Assembly: GCA_002110465.1 (NCBI GenBank)
Contig: NEED01000023.1
Span: 62,001 to 126,000, forward strand
DNA: 64,000 nt
Source: an unicellular cyanobacterium SU2
Lineage (GTDB): Bacteria > Cyanobacteriota > Cyanobacteriia > Cyanobacteriales > Microcystaceae
Reading direction: 5' to 3'
Shown: in pieces, positions 45,655 through 55,672 of the stretch
Position numbering within the stretch: position 1 is the first letter of the stretch
Layout of the letters: every line of letters starts with the position of its first letter
Program-made: the position numbers and the translations under genes
Notes under the pieces: model-generated
What the model saw: only the letters and a program-made list of their open reading frames with translations
Database searches by the model: none
What the model was told of the DNA's origin: nothing

Positions 45655-45737
45655 AATAAAGTAGGAGAATTGCTTAATATTCTTTTTCCCTCTCAATGCT
45701 ATTTAAGTAGATAAGCAAACTTTCAGAACCAGCTATA

Positions 45738-48281
45738 ATGTTAGAATATACTAATAATTATATCACTTCTCCGATTAATTCTATCAAGATGAACCTAAAA
45801 AAACGATTCCTAACCCCCACTCAAGTATGGATCATACTAGGACTAATTTGGTTGATCAGTAGTCTGAGTGATCAGATCTGGTTAATGTTAGATCATTCTG
45901 TTCCTCCTTGGGATCAAAGTAATCATTTAACTAAATCTCTTCAATATTTCCATGCGCTAGAATATCCCCAGTTTTTTAATAGTGAATGGTGGCGTAATTT
46001 CTGGATGATATCATCAAAATACCCTCCCTTAACCTATATTATTGCTGCTTTATTTCAAAAAGTTTTTGGGGTTGGCAATGATCCAGCATTAATTAGTAAT
46101 TTTCTATACAATGCTATTTTGATTTTGTCAGTTCATACATTAGGAAAAACTTTATTTAGTCCTCAAGTAGGATTATGGGGTGCTGGGTTATCGATGTTAT
46201 TTCCTCGGTTATATCAAACCCGCTTACAATTTTTAATTGATACTCCATTAATGACATTAACTGTTCTATCTTTTTGTTGTTTAACCATTTGGAAACTGGA
46301 AAAAAATCGTAAGCAACAATGGTTATGGACTGTCATTTTTGGATTCTGTTGGGGATTATCCTTGTTGACCAAACAAAGTGTTATGTTTTTCTTGCTTACT
46401 CCCTTATTATGGTTAGGCATAAGCTATATTTTTCAAGGTAAATGGGAAAGAATATTGCAATTAATTATTAGTTTTATCGTATCAAGTTTAGTTTGGTTTC
46501 CCTGGTATCGAACTAACTGGATTTATCTGTTTAGTACCATTAGTAATTCTAACGCTATTCCTGCTTCATATGAAGGAGATCCGCCTCTAAATACATTAGC
46601 AGCTTGGACTTATTATTGGCAAGATTTACCTTCTGCTGTGACTTGGGTCTTATTGCTTGTTCCTTTAGTTGGGTTAATTCTAAATGGGCTAGGAAAGTTT
46701 CCTACCAATAAACAGGAGATAGAAATAAGTAAAACAAGACAAGGAATTATTTGGTTAGCTATTTATTTCATCGGTTCATATTTAATTTGTTCAGCGATTT
46801 TCAATAAAGATACTCGCTATATTATGTCTTACTTGCCCATTTTAGGTATATTTTTAGCCTATGGTTTAATTCAGTGGAGAGGAAAATGGAAACCGGTTAG
46901 ATGGCTTACTGTAGGCGTTGCATTTGTGATTATGTGTACGAATTTATTTCCTATTCCTGGGACGGATAAACTCACCTTAGCATTAAGTCCAGGGGTCTTA
47001 TTTCGTCCCTATCTTGATGATAATCTCCCTAATACTGAACTAATCAAAACTGTCAAAAAAACTACACCATATCAACTTTCTAATTTAGGAGTTATTGTCA
47101 ATACAGATTTTTTTAATCATAATACTTTTAATTATTATGGACAAATAGCTGATTTTCAAGTTTATGGCCGAGAATTAGGGAATAAAGAAGAAGATATACA
47201 ACAAGATCAACAGCATTTTGATTGGTTCGTTACCAAAACAGGAGATAATGGATTTGCTAGAGATCCTCAATTAGCCTTAGCTAAAAGATTAGAAACTGAT
47301 CCGAATTTTTTAACTATCAAAACTTGGGATTTATCCGATAATAGCACCCTAAAATTATATCATCGTCAACTGCCATCTTTTATTGTCGAAAAAAACTCAA
47401 ACACTTCACAGAAAATCAAGTTAAATCAAGTAAAAGTTCCAACAAAAATTCCTCCAGGTTCTCCTGTGACTATCACTTATGAATGGTTAGGATCTTGGGA
47501 TGAACTAAAAGCTGGTTTAGTTTTATTAAACTGGGAATTAATAGAAAAAAATAATAATAAAAAGCCAGTGAATTTTTGGGTACATGATCATGGAATTGCA
47601 GGGGGAATGTTGCATGGTAATTACCCAGAAGACCAACAATTTAAGGTTATTGAAAATTTAGGGATGATGGTTCCTCCAGATTTACCATCAGGGAATTATA
47701 AATTAACAGGAATATATCTGAATCGTAACACAGGAAAAAATTACCCCATCACTGTATCTGATGTCATAATTACCATTGATAATAATGCTTCTCCAATTCC
47801 TTCATTACCATTAGATTTAGTGACAAGATTAAGACAACTTTCCTTAAATTTAGCCCAAGGAATAGAAGGACTTGATCCCATTTTTGACCAAGTTGATCGG
47901 ATTAATCAATATGACCCCATTCAAGATTATCTTAAACAAGCAGAAGAATCCTTAACTTATCGCTTAAATCATCAACCCGAAAAACATGAATTAGACTGGA
48001 CTTATGGGTTAGTATTATCCCAAGTGTTACAAGAAAATCCTGACGGGGCGATCGCTGCTTTAAAACAATTAATTAAACTTGATCCCCATAACTCCTATCA
48101 CCATGCTTATCTAGCTTTTGTTTATCTCTATAATTGGCAGCCAAAAGCAGCAGAAAAGGCTTTAAAACCTGCCCTTGAACTTCAACCCAATGTTGAGGAA
48201 TTCCAGGCGTTAGAGGGGATTTCAGCCATCATGCAGGGAAATTTTATTAAAGGGTGGCGCATTTTATTACCCTTACTTTAA
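45738..48281 (+). CDS. GT39/ArnT-like membrane glycosyltransferase with TPR tail
   Basis: 847 residues. The N-terminal half has about ten membrane helices and a GT-C type first loop acidic residue (SVPPWDQSNHLTKSLQYF) near residue 58. These enzymes use polyprenyl-phosphate sugars on the periplasmic side. A soluble region follows at about 460-680 (beta-rich, with VTITYEWLGSW). The C-terminal 150 residues look like TPR helices (LKQLIKLDPHNSYHHAYLAF, AEKALKPALELQPNVEE). The acceptor might be lipid or protein. The gene is divergent from the exported hydratase and convergent with a GT4 gene. MNLKKRFL at codon 18 could be the actual start. Confidence 0.8.
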   Translation: MLEYTNNYITSPINSIKMNLKKRFLTPTQVWIILGLIWLISSLSDQIWLMLDHSVPPWDQSNHLTKSLQYFHALEYPQFFNSEWWRNFWMISSKYPPLTYIIAALFQKVFGVGNDPALISNFLYNAILILSVHTLGKTLFSPQVGLWGAGLSMLFPRLYQTRLQFLIDTPLMTLTVLSFCCLTIWKLEKNRKQQWLWTVIFGFCWGLSLLTKQSVMFFLLTPLLWLGISYIFQGKWERILQLIISFIVSSLVWFPWYRTNWIYLFSTISNSNAIPASYEGDPPLNTLAAWTYYWQDLPSAVTWVLLLVPLVGLILNGLGKFPTNKQEIEISKTRQGIIWLAIYFIGSYLICSAIFNKDTRYIMSYLPILGIFLAYGLIQWRGKWKPVRWLTVGVAFVIMCTNLFPIPGTDKLTLALSPGVLFRPYLDDNLPNTELIKTVKKTTPYQLSNLGVIVNTDFFNHNTFNYYGQIADFQVYGRELGNKEEDIQQDQQHFDWFVTKTGDNGFARDPQLALAKRLETDPNFLTIKTWDLSDNSTLKLYHRQLPSFIVEKNSNTSQKIKLNQVKVPTKIPPGSPVTITYEWLGSWDELKAGLVLLNWELIEKNNNKKPVNFWVHDHGIAGGMLHGNYPEDQQFKVIENLGMMVPPDLPSGNYKLTGIYLNRNTGKNYPITVSDVIITIDNNASPIPSLPLDLVTRLRQLSLNLAQGIEGLDPIFDQVDRINQYDPIQDYLKQAEESLTYRLNHQPEKHELDWTYGLVLSQVLQENPDGAIAALKQLIKLDPHNSYHHAYLAFVYLYNWQPKAAEKALKPALELQPNVEEFQALEGISAIMQGNFIKGWRILLPLL

Positions 48282-48339
48282 ACTCATTAAAATATTATTC
48301 CTAAAATTTCACGATAAATAAACTTGTATGCAATCAATT

Positions 48340-49335
48340 TTATGTCATAAATTTTTGCTGAATTTTTTTTCCTATTCTTGTCAAGAATAATTGAGCCATT
48401 CTTAACTTGGTTAACGTTGCAATATCATTGGAACACTGAGACTTATGATCAAAAAATAGATTGATATCGGCTAATATTACTTCTAAACGCTTAATAATAG
48501 TTTCTCCCCGATACTCAAATAAAACCTCTTGTGATAAACTCAACTTGTCTGAAGAATTAATTACTTTTAAAATTCTTTCTACATCATAACTGGTTGAATA
48601 CCCGGCAATTTTATAACAATTGAAACCAGGATCTAAATAATCGGATAATCCACCATTAACACTAGAAAATACCTGACAACCACAGGCTAACGCTTCCATT
48701 GGTTGTAGTCCAAATCCTTCACTTACTCTTTGTTGCGCCCAATATTCTGCTGAATCATAAAGGTACACTTTCGCCCGATTAAACAATTTACCTAAATCTT
48801 CGACATAGGAATCAACGACAAACACTTGACAATGCTTTTTTAATTCAGGAACTAACTGTTTAATTAAATATTGTGAGGATTTTCTTGCTTGCACTAAAAC
48901 ATCAATATCCCGTTCAAGATTTAAGTTAGTAAACTCATCAGAAATTTGATTTGGTAAATAATAAATCAGAGAATTAGGAGATTTTTGTCCCCAATAACCC
49001 ATAGTATTACGACTAACTGTTATGATAGGAATACTAGGCGATAATTTAAAATTATATCCAGCACTGTGAGCATGATAAATGACTTGGTAAGGCTTTAATT
49101 TAACAGCAAGCTTAGGAACATCAAAACCCCAACTGATGACAAAAATGATATCTTCAAAGAAATTTCCCTGGAGAATATCATCAAGAAATAGGATTTCTGG
49201 TTCTCTTTGACGATAGGTAACTACTTGTGCTTGACAAATTTGTTTAGCTAAATTGAGGGTTTTTAATTCAGCCCAAAGCCCGCCGCAAGAAAAATTCCCC
49301 CCTGTCCCTGGAACCAAAAAATATAGCTTTCTCAT
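48340..49335 (-). CDS. Glycosyltransferase, GT4-like
   Basis: 331 residues with the GT-B, GT4-like C-terminal motif SEGFGLQPMEALACGCQVFS (E-x7-E) near residue 208. It is preceded by a stretch with VYLYDSAEYWAQQR, and the N-terminal donor-binding half begins MRKLYFLVPGTGGNFSCGG. It is cytoplasmic; the sugar and acceptor are unknown. It converges with the GT39-like gene, with 58 bases between their stops. The 5' side faces an 880-base intergenic region. Confidence 0.82.
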   Translation of the reverse strand: MRKLYFLVPGTGGNFSCGGLWAELKTLNLAKQICQAQVVTYRQREPEILFLDDILQGNFFEDIIFVISWGFDVPKLAVKLKPYQVIYHAHSAGYNFKLSPSIPIITVSRNTMGYWGQKSPNSLIYYLPNQISDEFTNLNLERDIDVLVQARKSSQYLIKQLVPELKKHCQVFVVDSYVEDLGKLFNRAKVYLYDSAEYWAQQRVSEGFGLQPMEALACGCQVFSSVNGGLSDYLDPGFNCYKIAGYSTSYDVERILKVINSSDKLSLSQEVLFEYRGETIIKRLEVILADINLFFDHKSQCSNDIATLTKLRMAQLFLTRIGKKIQQKFMT

Positions 49336-50214
49336 TTAGTTTATTGATGGCTTAAATTGTTAATGAAGAAACTGTTTGTTAGAAAAAAGTTAAAGACAAG
49401 TTTTATCGTTTTGTAGGGTGAGCAAGGCTTCAGTGATCTATAATTACTCAAGATAGATCCTAACTTACCTTCTATGCTCTTAAGGCTTCATTGATAAACA
49501 ATCTTTGAGACTAAAGGAAATTTTTCTGACAGTGGGAAAATTTCTATGACAATCTCAAAGAATATCTGATAAGTCTTTAATGCTATTTTTCTATCTTCCT
49601 TACTTTAACTCAGATCTTGCACTTCTCATCGAAGATTAATTGGCTTCATAGGGTTTGCCAATCAACTGAGGGACAAAAGTTATGATTAACAACCTGATTT
49701 TATCAGATTTTTGAGCCACAAGTACCTTATTTATCTAACTTTTTAGCAATCAATCCCTGACTTAATCCTATGGATAGTGAAAGTTTGTTTCAGGCAAAAT
49801 ATGCTTAGGACAAGATCTAAGTTTAAAATTGGTCGTTTGACTTTTTCTAGAAAGTAAAGGCAAGTAATGTTGTCTAATCAGGTAATCTATGTATATTCAC
49901 GCAAACCGATGCACAAACTATGGGATCTAGAGAATATCTGGACAAAAACTGACTAAAATTATCATGTGAATCTGCATATATCCAATTTTTAACACCCATT
50001 ACTAGACAACTCTTCTGCAAAAATGTTTAAACCATCGGGAGCATCTAGGACGAAGTACCTTAATTATGACCTAAAATAGGAATTTTTACTCATAGACACT
50101 TAGGGATAGCCATGATTAACTAGAAGTATAGACTAATACCTATCAAAGATTAAATAGTTTTTTTTGAATTCTGATATAGTCCCTACACATAATATAAGGA
50201 TAAGGAAAAAAATA
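49336..50214. other. Large intergenic region before the IS607 recombinase
   Basis: About 880 AT-rich bases with no supported open frame, no tRNA and no strong palindrome. It could have carried IS607-associated sequence or a regulatory region, but I see nothing recognisable. Confidence 0.4.
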
Positions 50215-50829
50215 ATGAAACAAGATCATCTCATTTCTATTAAAGAAGCTGCTCAACTATTAGCTGTTAGTACGAAAACGCTCAGACGTTGGGATCAACA
50301 GGGTAAGATTAAATCTATCAGGACGGCTGGCGGTCATCGTCGGTTTAATGTTAGTGAATTATTGGGAACGCAAAATAGTTCTAAGCTAACGATTGTTTAC
50401 GCAAGGATTAGTAAAAATCAGTCATCGGAGCATTTAACTGATCAAGTTACAAGGTTACAACAGTTTTGTCAGGAAAACAATTGGAATTGTCAAGTTATCC
50501 GAGATATTGGTGGTGGAATTAATGAAAATAATCCAGGGTTAATGCGTTTAATTAAGTTAATTTGCAGTAAGCAAGTTCAGCGTTTGGTTATTACTCATCA
50601 GGATAGGTTTCGGGTAATTGGGTCTGATTTAATTTTCACTCTGTGCCAAATTTTTAATACACAAGTCATTATTATTAATAGTACGGACGAGTCCCAGATC
50701 GAGGAAGAACTCAACGAAGAATTCAACGAGATAGTTTCCCTTTTCAAAGCAAGACTTTATGGCAGTCGCAACGCAAAAAACGCAAAATTGTTAACTGATC
50801 TTCAAGAGATATCTAGAAAATTGAGATAA
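50215..50829 (+). CDS. tnpA: IS607-type serine recombinase (TnpA), orphan
   Basis: 204 residues from ATG 50215, preceded by two AAGGA stretches. The N-terminal MerR-like HTH (ISIKEAAQLLAVSTKTLRRW; TAGGHRRFNVSEL) precedes a resolvase domain with the catalytic serine in IVYARISKNQSSEH near 63. Later motifs RLVITHQDRFRVIG and ARLYGSRNAKNAK are the family's conserved C-terminal ones. IS607 elements pair this enzyme with a TnpB gene; none is adjacent here. The enzyme appears full-length and may be active or a remnant. A hairpin terminator follows and separates it from glmM. Confidence 0.87.
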   Translation: MKQDHLISIKEAAQLLAVSTKTLRRWDQQGKIKSIRTAGGHRRFNVSELLGTQNSSKLTIVYARISKNQSSEHLTDQVTRLQQFCQENNWNCQVIRDIGGGINENNPGLMRLIKLICSKQVQRLVITHQDRFRVIGSDLIFTLCQIFNTQVIIINSTDESQIEEELNEEFNEIVSLFKARLYGSRNAKNAKLLTDLQEISRKLR

Positions 50830-50857
50830 ATCTTTTTAGAATTTACATTGATACTAA

Positions 50858-50880
50858 CCCACATCCACCATTGATGTGGG
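50858..50880. terminator. Bidirectional terminator between tnpA and glmM
   Basis: Perfect 8-bp stem CCCACATC/GATGTGGG with a 7-base loop, followed by CATTTTATT. It lies between convergent genes. Confidence 0.65.
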
Positions 50881-50911
50881 CATTTTATTAGCTGTTGAAA
50901 TAGCCAGACGA

Positions 50912-52369
50912 TTAACCCGCCAAGTTTTCCTTAACGACTTGTACTAAATATTCAACCCAGTAATGGGCATCTTCAGCACTAACTGACTCTACCATAACTC
51001 GAATTAAAGGTTCAGTTCCAGAGGGACGAACTAAAACCCGACCCATGTTACCCATAGCTGTTTCTGCTTGGGCGATCGCTTCTGTTAAGGGAGTACATTC
51101 TTGCCAATAGCGACGGCGATCGCGGTCTTCGACTCGAACATTGCGTAAAATCTGGGGATAGGTTTGAAAACTGTTTTCTACGAGACTGGCTAAAGACTCT
51201 CCTGACTCACGAACTAACACGGCTAAGTGAAGGGCGGTTTGTACCCCATCGCCAGACACTCCATAATGATGACAAATGATGTGGCCTGACTGTTCACCCC
51301 CAAGCATGGCCCCAGTTTCCCACATTTGGGCTTGAACATGGCGATCGCCCACTGCTGTCCGCATAAATTGACCGCCTAATGCTTCCCAGGCCCGTTCAAA
51401 CCCTAGATTAGCCATTACGGTTCCCACTAAAAGATTATTGGGAAGTTTTCCTTGTTGCAGGAGATATTTGCCCCACAGATATAAGATATAGTCTCCGTCT
51501 ACTACTCGACCGTGACTATCTACAGCCATTACCCGGTCTGCGTCCCCATCAAAAGCAAATCCTAGGTCTGCTTGGTATTCTTCAATGGCACTTTGGAGTA
51601 ATTCAAGATGGGTCGAACCGCAGTTAACATTAATGCGATCGCCGTTGGGGAGATCATGTAAACAAATGACTTGCGCCCCTAATGCTTCAAACGCCTTGGC
51701 GGCCACATTCACCGAAGCCCCCCAAGCTAAATCTAAAATCACCCGCATTCCCTGTAACTCTAAATTTTGGGGAAGATTATCCTGTAAAAATTGGCAATAG
51801 CTGTCTACTAACCCTGACTGATGGTAGATTTTGCCCCATTCTCTGGTGGGATCTAACGGTAAAGAAAGATTTCCTCGTAACCCGTCTTCAATTTGTTGTG
51901 CTAGGGTTGAACTTAATTTTGTCCCTTCGTGGTTAAAAAATTTAATTCCGTTATCTTCAGGGGGATTATGGCTTGCAGAGATCATAATTCCACCCATCGC
52001 ATCACTGGTACGGGTCAGGTAGGCAACACAGGGAGTGGGACATAACCCTAACTGCCAGACTTCTAACCCCGCAGAGGTTAAGCCAGCGGCCATGGCCATC
52101 GCTAACATATCGCTGGAGTTTCGGGAATCTTGACCAATAATTACAGGTCCTGTTATCACCCGATTCATTTTTAAGACCTGTCCCGCCCAAAATCCAAGTT
52201 GAAGGGCAAAGGGGGCGGTTAACAAGTCACCTGCTTTCCCCCGAATGCCGTCCGTTCCAAACAATGGGCTATTGGGTAGGTGGGTTAATTGTCCCAAAAA
52301 GCCTGGGGTTATGGTGGCACTGGTTCGATTAATCCGACCGTTTCCGTTACGAGATAAGGAACTTACCAT
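50912..52369 (-). CDS. glmM: Phosphoglucosamine mutase
   Basis: 485 residues from ATG 52367-52369; a longer start at 52399 adds ten unconserved residues. The catalytic phosphoserine is in [16 protein letters not shown] near residue 128, the metal site in [15 protein letters not shown], and the sugar-phosphate loop in [14 protein letters not shown] near the end. It converts glucosamine-6-phosphate to glucosamine-1-phosphate for UDP-GlcNAc and peptidoglycan. FGTDGIRG at the start is family-typical. It is convergent with the orphan recombinase. Confidence 0.95.
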   Translation of the reverse strand: MVSSLSRNGNGRINRTSATITPGFLGQLTHLPNSPLFGTDGIRGKAGDLLTAPFALQLGFWAGQVLKMNRVITGPVIIGQDSRNSSDMLAMAMAAGLTSAGLEVWQLGLCPTPCVAYLTRTSDAMGGIMISASHNPPEDNGIKFFNHEGTKLSSTLAQQIEDGLRGNLSLPLDPTREWGKIYHQSGLVDSYCQFLQDNLPQNLELQGMRVILDLAWGASVNVAAKAFEALGAQVICLHDLPNGDRINVNCGSTHLELLQSAIEEYQADLGFAFDGDADRVMAVDSHGRVVDGDYILYLWGKYLLQQGKLPNNLLVGTVMANLGFERAWEALGGQFMRTAVGDRHVQAQMWETGAMLGGEQSGHIICHHYGVSGDGVQTALHLAVLVRESGESLASLVENSFQTYPQILRNVRVEDRDRRRYWQECTPLTEAIAQAETAMGNMGRVLVRPSGTEPLIRVMVESVSAEDAHYWVEYLVQVVKENLAG

Positions 52370-53130
52370 CGAGTCTACTTCCTCACACAACACACTCACC
52401 CTTAAAGGATATACCCTATTTGCTAATAGGGAGGGTTTTACTCCATTGGATAAGTAAATTTAATCATTACTATTCATCTAAACGTTAATGGCTGGCTAAA
52501 TGTTCCCCAAGTAGTTAAGTCGGAAGGGGACACCCACTATTACACTCAGTATATCGAGAACTTACTTGTTTAAGCTGCAATGGAGGAGGAAGCGGGGAGA
52601 AAGGGAGGTTATTTGAAAGCTTTGTCAAGATAATAACAATTTAAGAAGAAGAATAAAATCTAAAATTGTCTCTTAAAGTTGTTCGTTTCTGTTTTTTCTC
52701 CTGTTTTCTTTTTCCCCTGCTTCGGTCTCTGGATCTCCCCTGCAATCAAACATAAGGATGTTTGTCATCTACTGACACTATTGGCTGTTTTAATTAAGTA
52801 TTTTTGTTCTAGTTTAACGGGGAAACTTATCCGCCCTTTCTCTGTAAAGTTTTATGAGAATCTTTAGGTATATATTCACAGAATATTTAAGGTTTTTCGT
52901 TGACAAATATTGCCCTATATCCTAGACAAGGTCTTGATCAAGTCAGGTTCTGGAAAGACAGCCTTCAAAAAAATAAATTAATATAAATTTACATTTTGTT
53001 CATTCTTTGTTACATTGTTTTCAGAAGAGCATTCAAGCTAATTAATTCATCAAGTGACTCATCTTCCCAAGATGCGGTCTTACTCTTCGATATTCAAATC
53101 AAACTTGCAATTTTTCCCCCATAAATAGAT
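52370..53130. other. Intergenic region, glmM to mysA
   Basis: About 760 bases, including the promoter of the MAA cluster. A 62-residue frame at 52679-52867 is low-complexity and not believed. I can assign no riboswitch, clear -10/-35, or repeat; UV- or salt-responsive sites would be expected here but are not readable by eye. Confidence 0.4.
52400..52678. other. Upstream half of the mys intergenic region
   Basis: This stretch includes the 5' untranslated region of glmM and AT-rich DNA. No motif, repeat or RNA gene is recognised. Confidence 0.3.
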
Positions 53131-54483
53131 ATGAGCATCGTTCAAGCGAAACCCCATTCAGCGACTGAAGCTGTTAATGGCAACACTCTTGTTTCCCCAA
53201 ATGTTAAGCAATTTATCGAATTTGACCATCCTCAAAAATACCGCACTTCAGAGTGGTACACCGGTCATGGCAAAATTGCCGCGCAAGGAGATGGTCGGTC
53301 TTTTGAGATCACTGCCAGCTATACCCTAAAAGCAGAAGTCCAAGTAGTAGATGGCATTTTCGAGCCATCTAACCCTATTTTGGCTGACGTTTATAGTCGT
53401 CGTGGTCGCTGTGTCGCTATTGTTGATCAAACCGTCAATGAGCTTTATGGAGAGGCAATACGGGGTTATTTTGAAGCCCATAATATTCCTCTAAAACTAA
53501 TGGCCTGTCGTGCGTGGGAGTCGGACAAAACCCCTGAAACCGTTCATCGTCTTCTTGGTTTTTTAGGGAAAGATGGTTGTGATGTATCCCGTAACGAACC
53601 GGTATTAGTCGTTGGAGGCGGTGTCCTCAGTGATGTAGCAGGTCTAGCTTGCGCTTTACAACATCGTCGTACTCCCTACATCATGATCGGAACAACGGTC
53701 GTTGCCGCTATTGATGCGGGTCCGTCTCCTCGTACCTGTACCAATGGTCAGCAATTTAAGAATAGTATGGGAGTCTATCATCCTCCTGTTTTAACTTTAG
53801 TAGATCGCAAGTTCTTTGCCACTTTAGATACGGGTCATGTTCGCAATGGCATGGCAGAAATTATCAAAATGGCTGTGACAGATGATCCGATTCTCTTTAA
53901 ATTACTTGAAGACTATGGCCCACAGTTATTAGAGAATCATTTTGCTACCCTTGGCGGAGATAATGAACTAGCAGACATTGCTGATGAAGTAATCTATCGG
54001 GCATTATTCTCCTACATGAAGCATGAAGGGACAAATATGTTTGAAACTTATCAGGATCGTCCCCATGCTTATGGTCACACCTGGAGTCCCCGTTTTGAAC
54101 CTGCGGTTAAGTTAATGCACGGTCATTCAGTAACTATTGGGATGGCCTTTGGCGCAACCTTAGCCCAAGAGATGGGATGGTTGAATACAGAAGACCGCGA
54201 TCGCATTATTAACCTGTGTCGTTCCCTCGGTTTATCAGTTTATCACCCCATTCTCGAAGATCTTGATCTAATGCTTGAAGGTCAGAAGAATATGCGCCGT
54301 AAGCGCGGAGAAGGGGGTCTTTGGGCTCCTTTACCCACAGGAATTGGGTCTTGTAGCTATGCTCAAGAAGTCTCGTCAGGACTCCTGCAAACTGCGGTTG
54401 AAACCCATAAAGAATTGTGTACTGCTTTCTCCGATGAAGGAAAGGGTCAACAAATGTACCTAAGTGATCTCGGTCTAGAGTAG
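53131..54483 (+). CDS. mysA: 2-demethyl-4-deoxygadusol synthase (MysA)
   Basis: 450-residue sugar-phosphate cyclase of the dehydroquinate-synthase superfamily. It makes 2-demethyl-4-deoxygadusol, the first intermediate of mycosporine-like amino acids, from sedoheptulose-7-phosphate. Characteristic segments: LVVGGGVLSDVAGLACAL and IGTTVVAAIDAGPSPRTCTN near 165-205, FKNSMGVYHPP, and metal-ligand regions GMAEIIKMAV, RPHAYGHTW and MHGHSVTIGMAFG. The PSPRTCTN variant distinguishes this class from dehydroquinate synthase. It is followed after 13 bases by mysB with a GGAGGAATT site, so the two form a tight operon. Confidence 0.95.
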   Translation: MSIVQAKPHSATEAVNGNTLVSPNVKQFIEFDHPQKYRTSEWYTGHGKIAAQGDGRSFEITASYTLKAEVQVVDGIFEPSNPILADVYSRRGRCVAIVDQTVNELYGEAIRGYFEAHNIPLKLMACRAWESDKTPETVHRLLGFLGKDGCDVSRNEPVLVVGGGVLSDVAGLACALQHRRTPYIMIGTTVVAAIDAGPSPRTCTNGQQFKNSMGVYHPPVLTLVDRKFFATLDTGHVRNGMAEIIKMAVTDDPILFKLLEDYGPQLLENHFATLGGDNELADIADEVIYRALFSYMKHEGTNMFETYQDRPHAYGHTWSPRFEPAVKLMHGHSVTIGMAFGATLAQEMGWLNTEDRDRIINLCRSLGLSVYHPILEDLDLMLEGQKNMRRKRGEGGLWAPLPTGIGSCSYAQEVSSGLLQTAVETHKELCTAFSDEGKGQQMYLSDLGLE

Positions 54484-54496
54484 GAGGAATTAAACC

Positions 54497-55330
54497 ATGA
54501 GTCAACCTGTTAAAACCCCAATTGCTCCTAGACCTGTGACCCCCTTGGGTATTCTCGTCGAAAAACTAGAGGAAATTGTTGAAATTGCTCAAACAGAGTC
54601 AGTCTCAACTTCTCTGAAAAATTACCTCCAACAAGCTTACGAATTAGCTGCTAAACTCGATCCCTACCTTGAAAACTGCACCACCCCTGAGTCTCCTGCA
54701 TTAGCCTCTTTAGCGAAAAAAACCGCAGAGGAAGACTGGAGTAAACACTTTTCCGATGGGGAAACGGTACGTCAGTTGGAACAGGAAATGCTTTCTGGCC
54801 ATATTGAAGGACAAACCTTAAAGCTGTTTGTTCATATGATGGGTGCAAAGCGTATTTTAGAAGTAGGAATGTTCACAGGTTATTCTGCATTAGCGATGGC
54901 TGAAGCATTACCTGACGATGGTTGCATTGTGGCCTGTGAAGTGGATCAATATGTGGCTAATTTTGCCCTGAATTGCTTTAAGGAATCTCCTCATGGCGAT
55001 AAAATCAAGGTTGAAGTAGCCCCTGCTTTAGAAACATTGCATCGCCTAGCAGATGCTCAAGAATCTTTTGATTTGGTATTTATCGATGCCGATAAGAAGG
55101 AATATGTTGAGTATTTGATGGTGTTGTTAGATCAGGAATTATTGGTTCGAGGTGGGTTTATCTGCGTTGATAATACTTTACTTCAAGGACAACCTTATTT
55201 ACCTGCCGATCAACGGACTCCCAATGGAGAAGCGATCGCCCAATTTAATCAATTTGTGGCTAATGATCCACGAGTTGAACAGGTTTTGCTTCCCTTGCGC
55301 GATGGTTTAACCATTATCAGACGTAAGTAG
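54497..55330 (+). CDS. mysB: O-methyltransferase forming 4-deoxygadusol (MysB)
   Basis: 277-residue SAM-dependent methyltransferase of the caffeoyl-CoA O-methyltransferase-like group. SAM motif I is AKRILEVGMFTGYSALAMAE near residue 120. The metal-binding acidic triad includes LVFIDADKKEYVEY near 195, and GGFICVDNTLLQGQPY follows. It methylates the MysA product to 4-deoxygadusol. The strong ribosome binding site AGGAGG upstream and close linkage to mysA indicate cotranscription. The following 340 bases are repeat-rich and separate it from mysC. Confidence 0.95.
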   Translation: MSQPVKTPIAPRPVTPLGILVEKLEEIVEIAQTESVSTSLKNYLQQAYELAAKLDPYLENCTTPESPALASLAKKTAEEDWSKHFSDGETVRQLEQEMLSGHIEGQTLKLFVHMMGAKRILEVGMFTGYSALAMAEALPDDGCIVACEVDQYVANFALNCFKESPHGDKIKVEVAPALETLHRLADAQESFDLVFIDADKKEYVEYLMVLLDQELLVRGGFICVDNTLLQGQPYLPADQRTPNGEAIAQFNQFVANDPRVEQVLLPLRDGLTIIRRK

Positions 55331-55436
55331 TCTTCAACCCACATTAAGAGGTCTGGGGAAAAGTTGTTTAGATCATTATATTTGGCAATTATTTCCCTTA
55401 ACTTCTTAGTAAATAAGTAAAAATTAATGGAAGTTT

Positions 55437-55635
55437 GTAGTAAGTCCTTTAGGACTTGAAACACCCGTTTCACAAATTGATAATTTACTTCAATTAAAAA
55501 TTGGTTGATTTATTCATTGTTACGAAGGGCTAAAGCCCTGACTACGAACTTTCCTATTTTACTTTTAATTTCTCTACTTAACTATTCACTATTCAATATT
55601 TACTAAGGGTGAGGACTAAAGCCCCTACTACGAAC
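55437..55635. repeat. Cluster of dispersed palindromes in the mysB-mysC gap
   Basis: Three palindromic motif copies lie in the 340-base gap: AGTAAGTCCTTTAGGACTTG at 55439-55458, AGGGCTAAAGCCCT followed by GACTACGAAC at 55526-55549, and GGACTAAAGCCCCTACTACG at 55613-55632. A degenerate heptamer trio, AACTATT CACTATT CAATATT, lies at 55580-55600. They could stop or stabilise the mysAB transcript. Confidence 0.65.
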
Positions 55636-55672
55636 ATTATTATTTACGACTAACAGTCAAGTGTATAGACTT

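Noticed and set aside
52679-52867. 62-residue frame upstream of mysA
   Set aside because: Low-complexity hydrophobic/aromatic composition, no ribosome site, no family.
54209-54505. Antisense frame over mysA/mysB
   Set aside because: Shadow of the conserved cyclase coding region.
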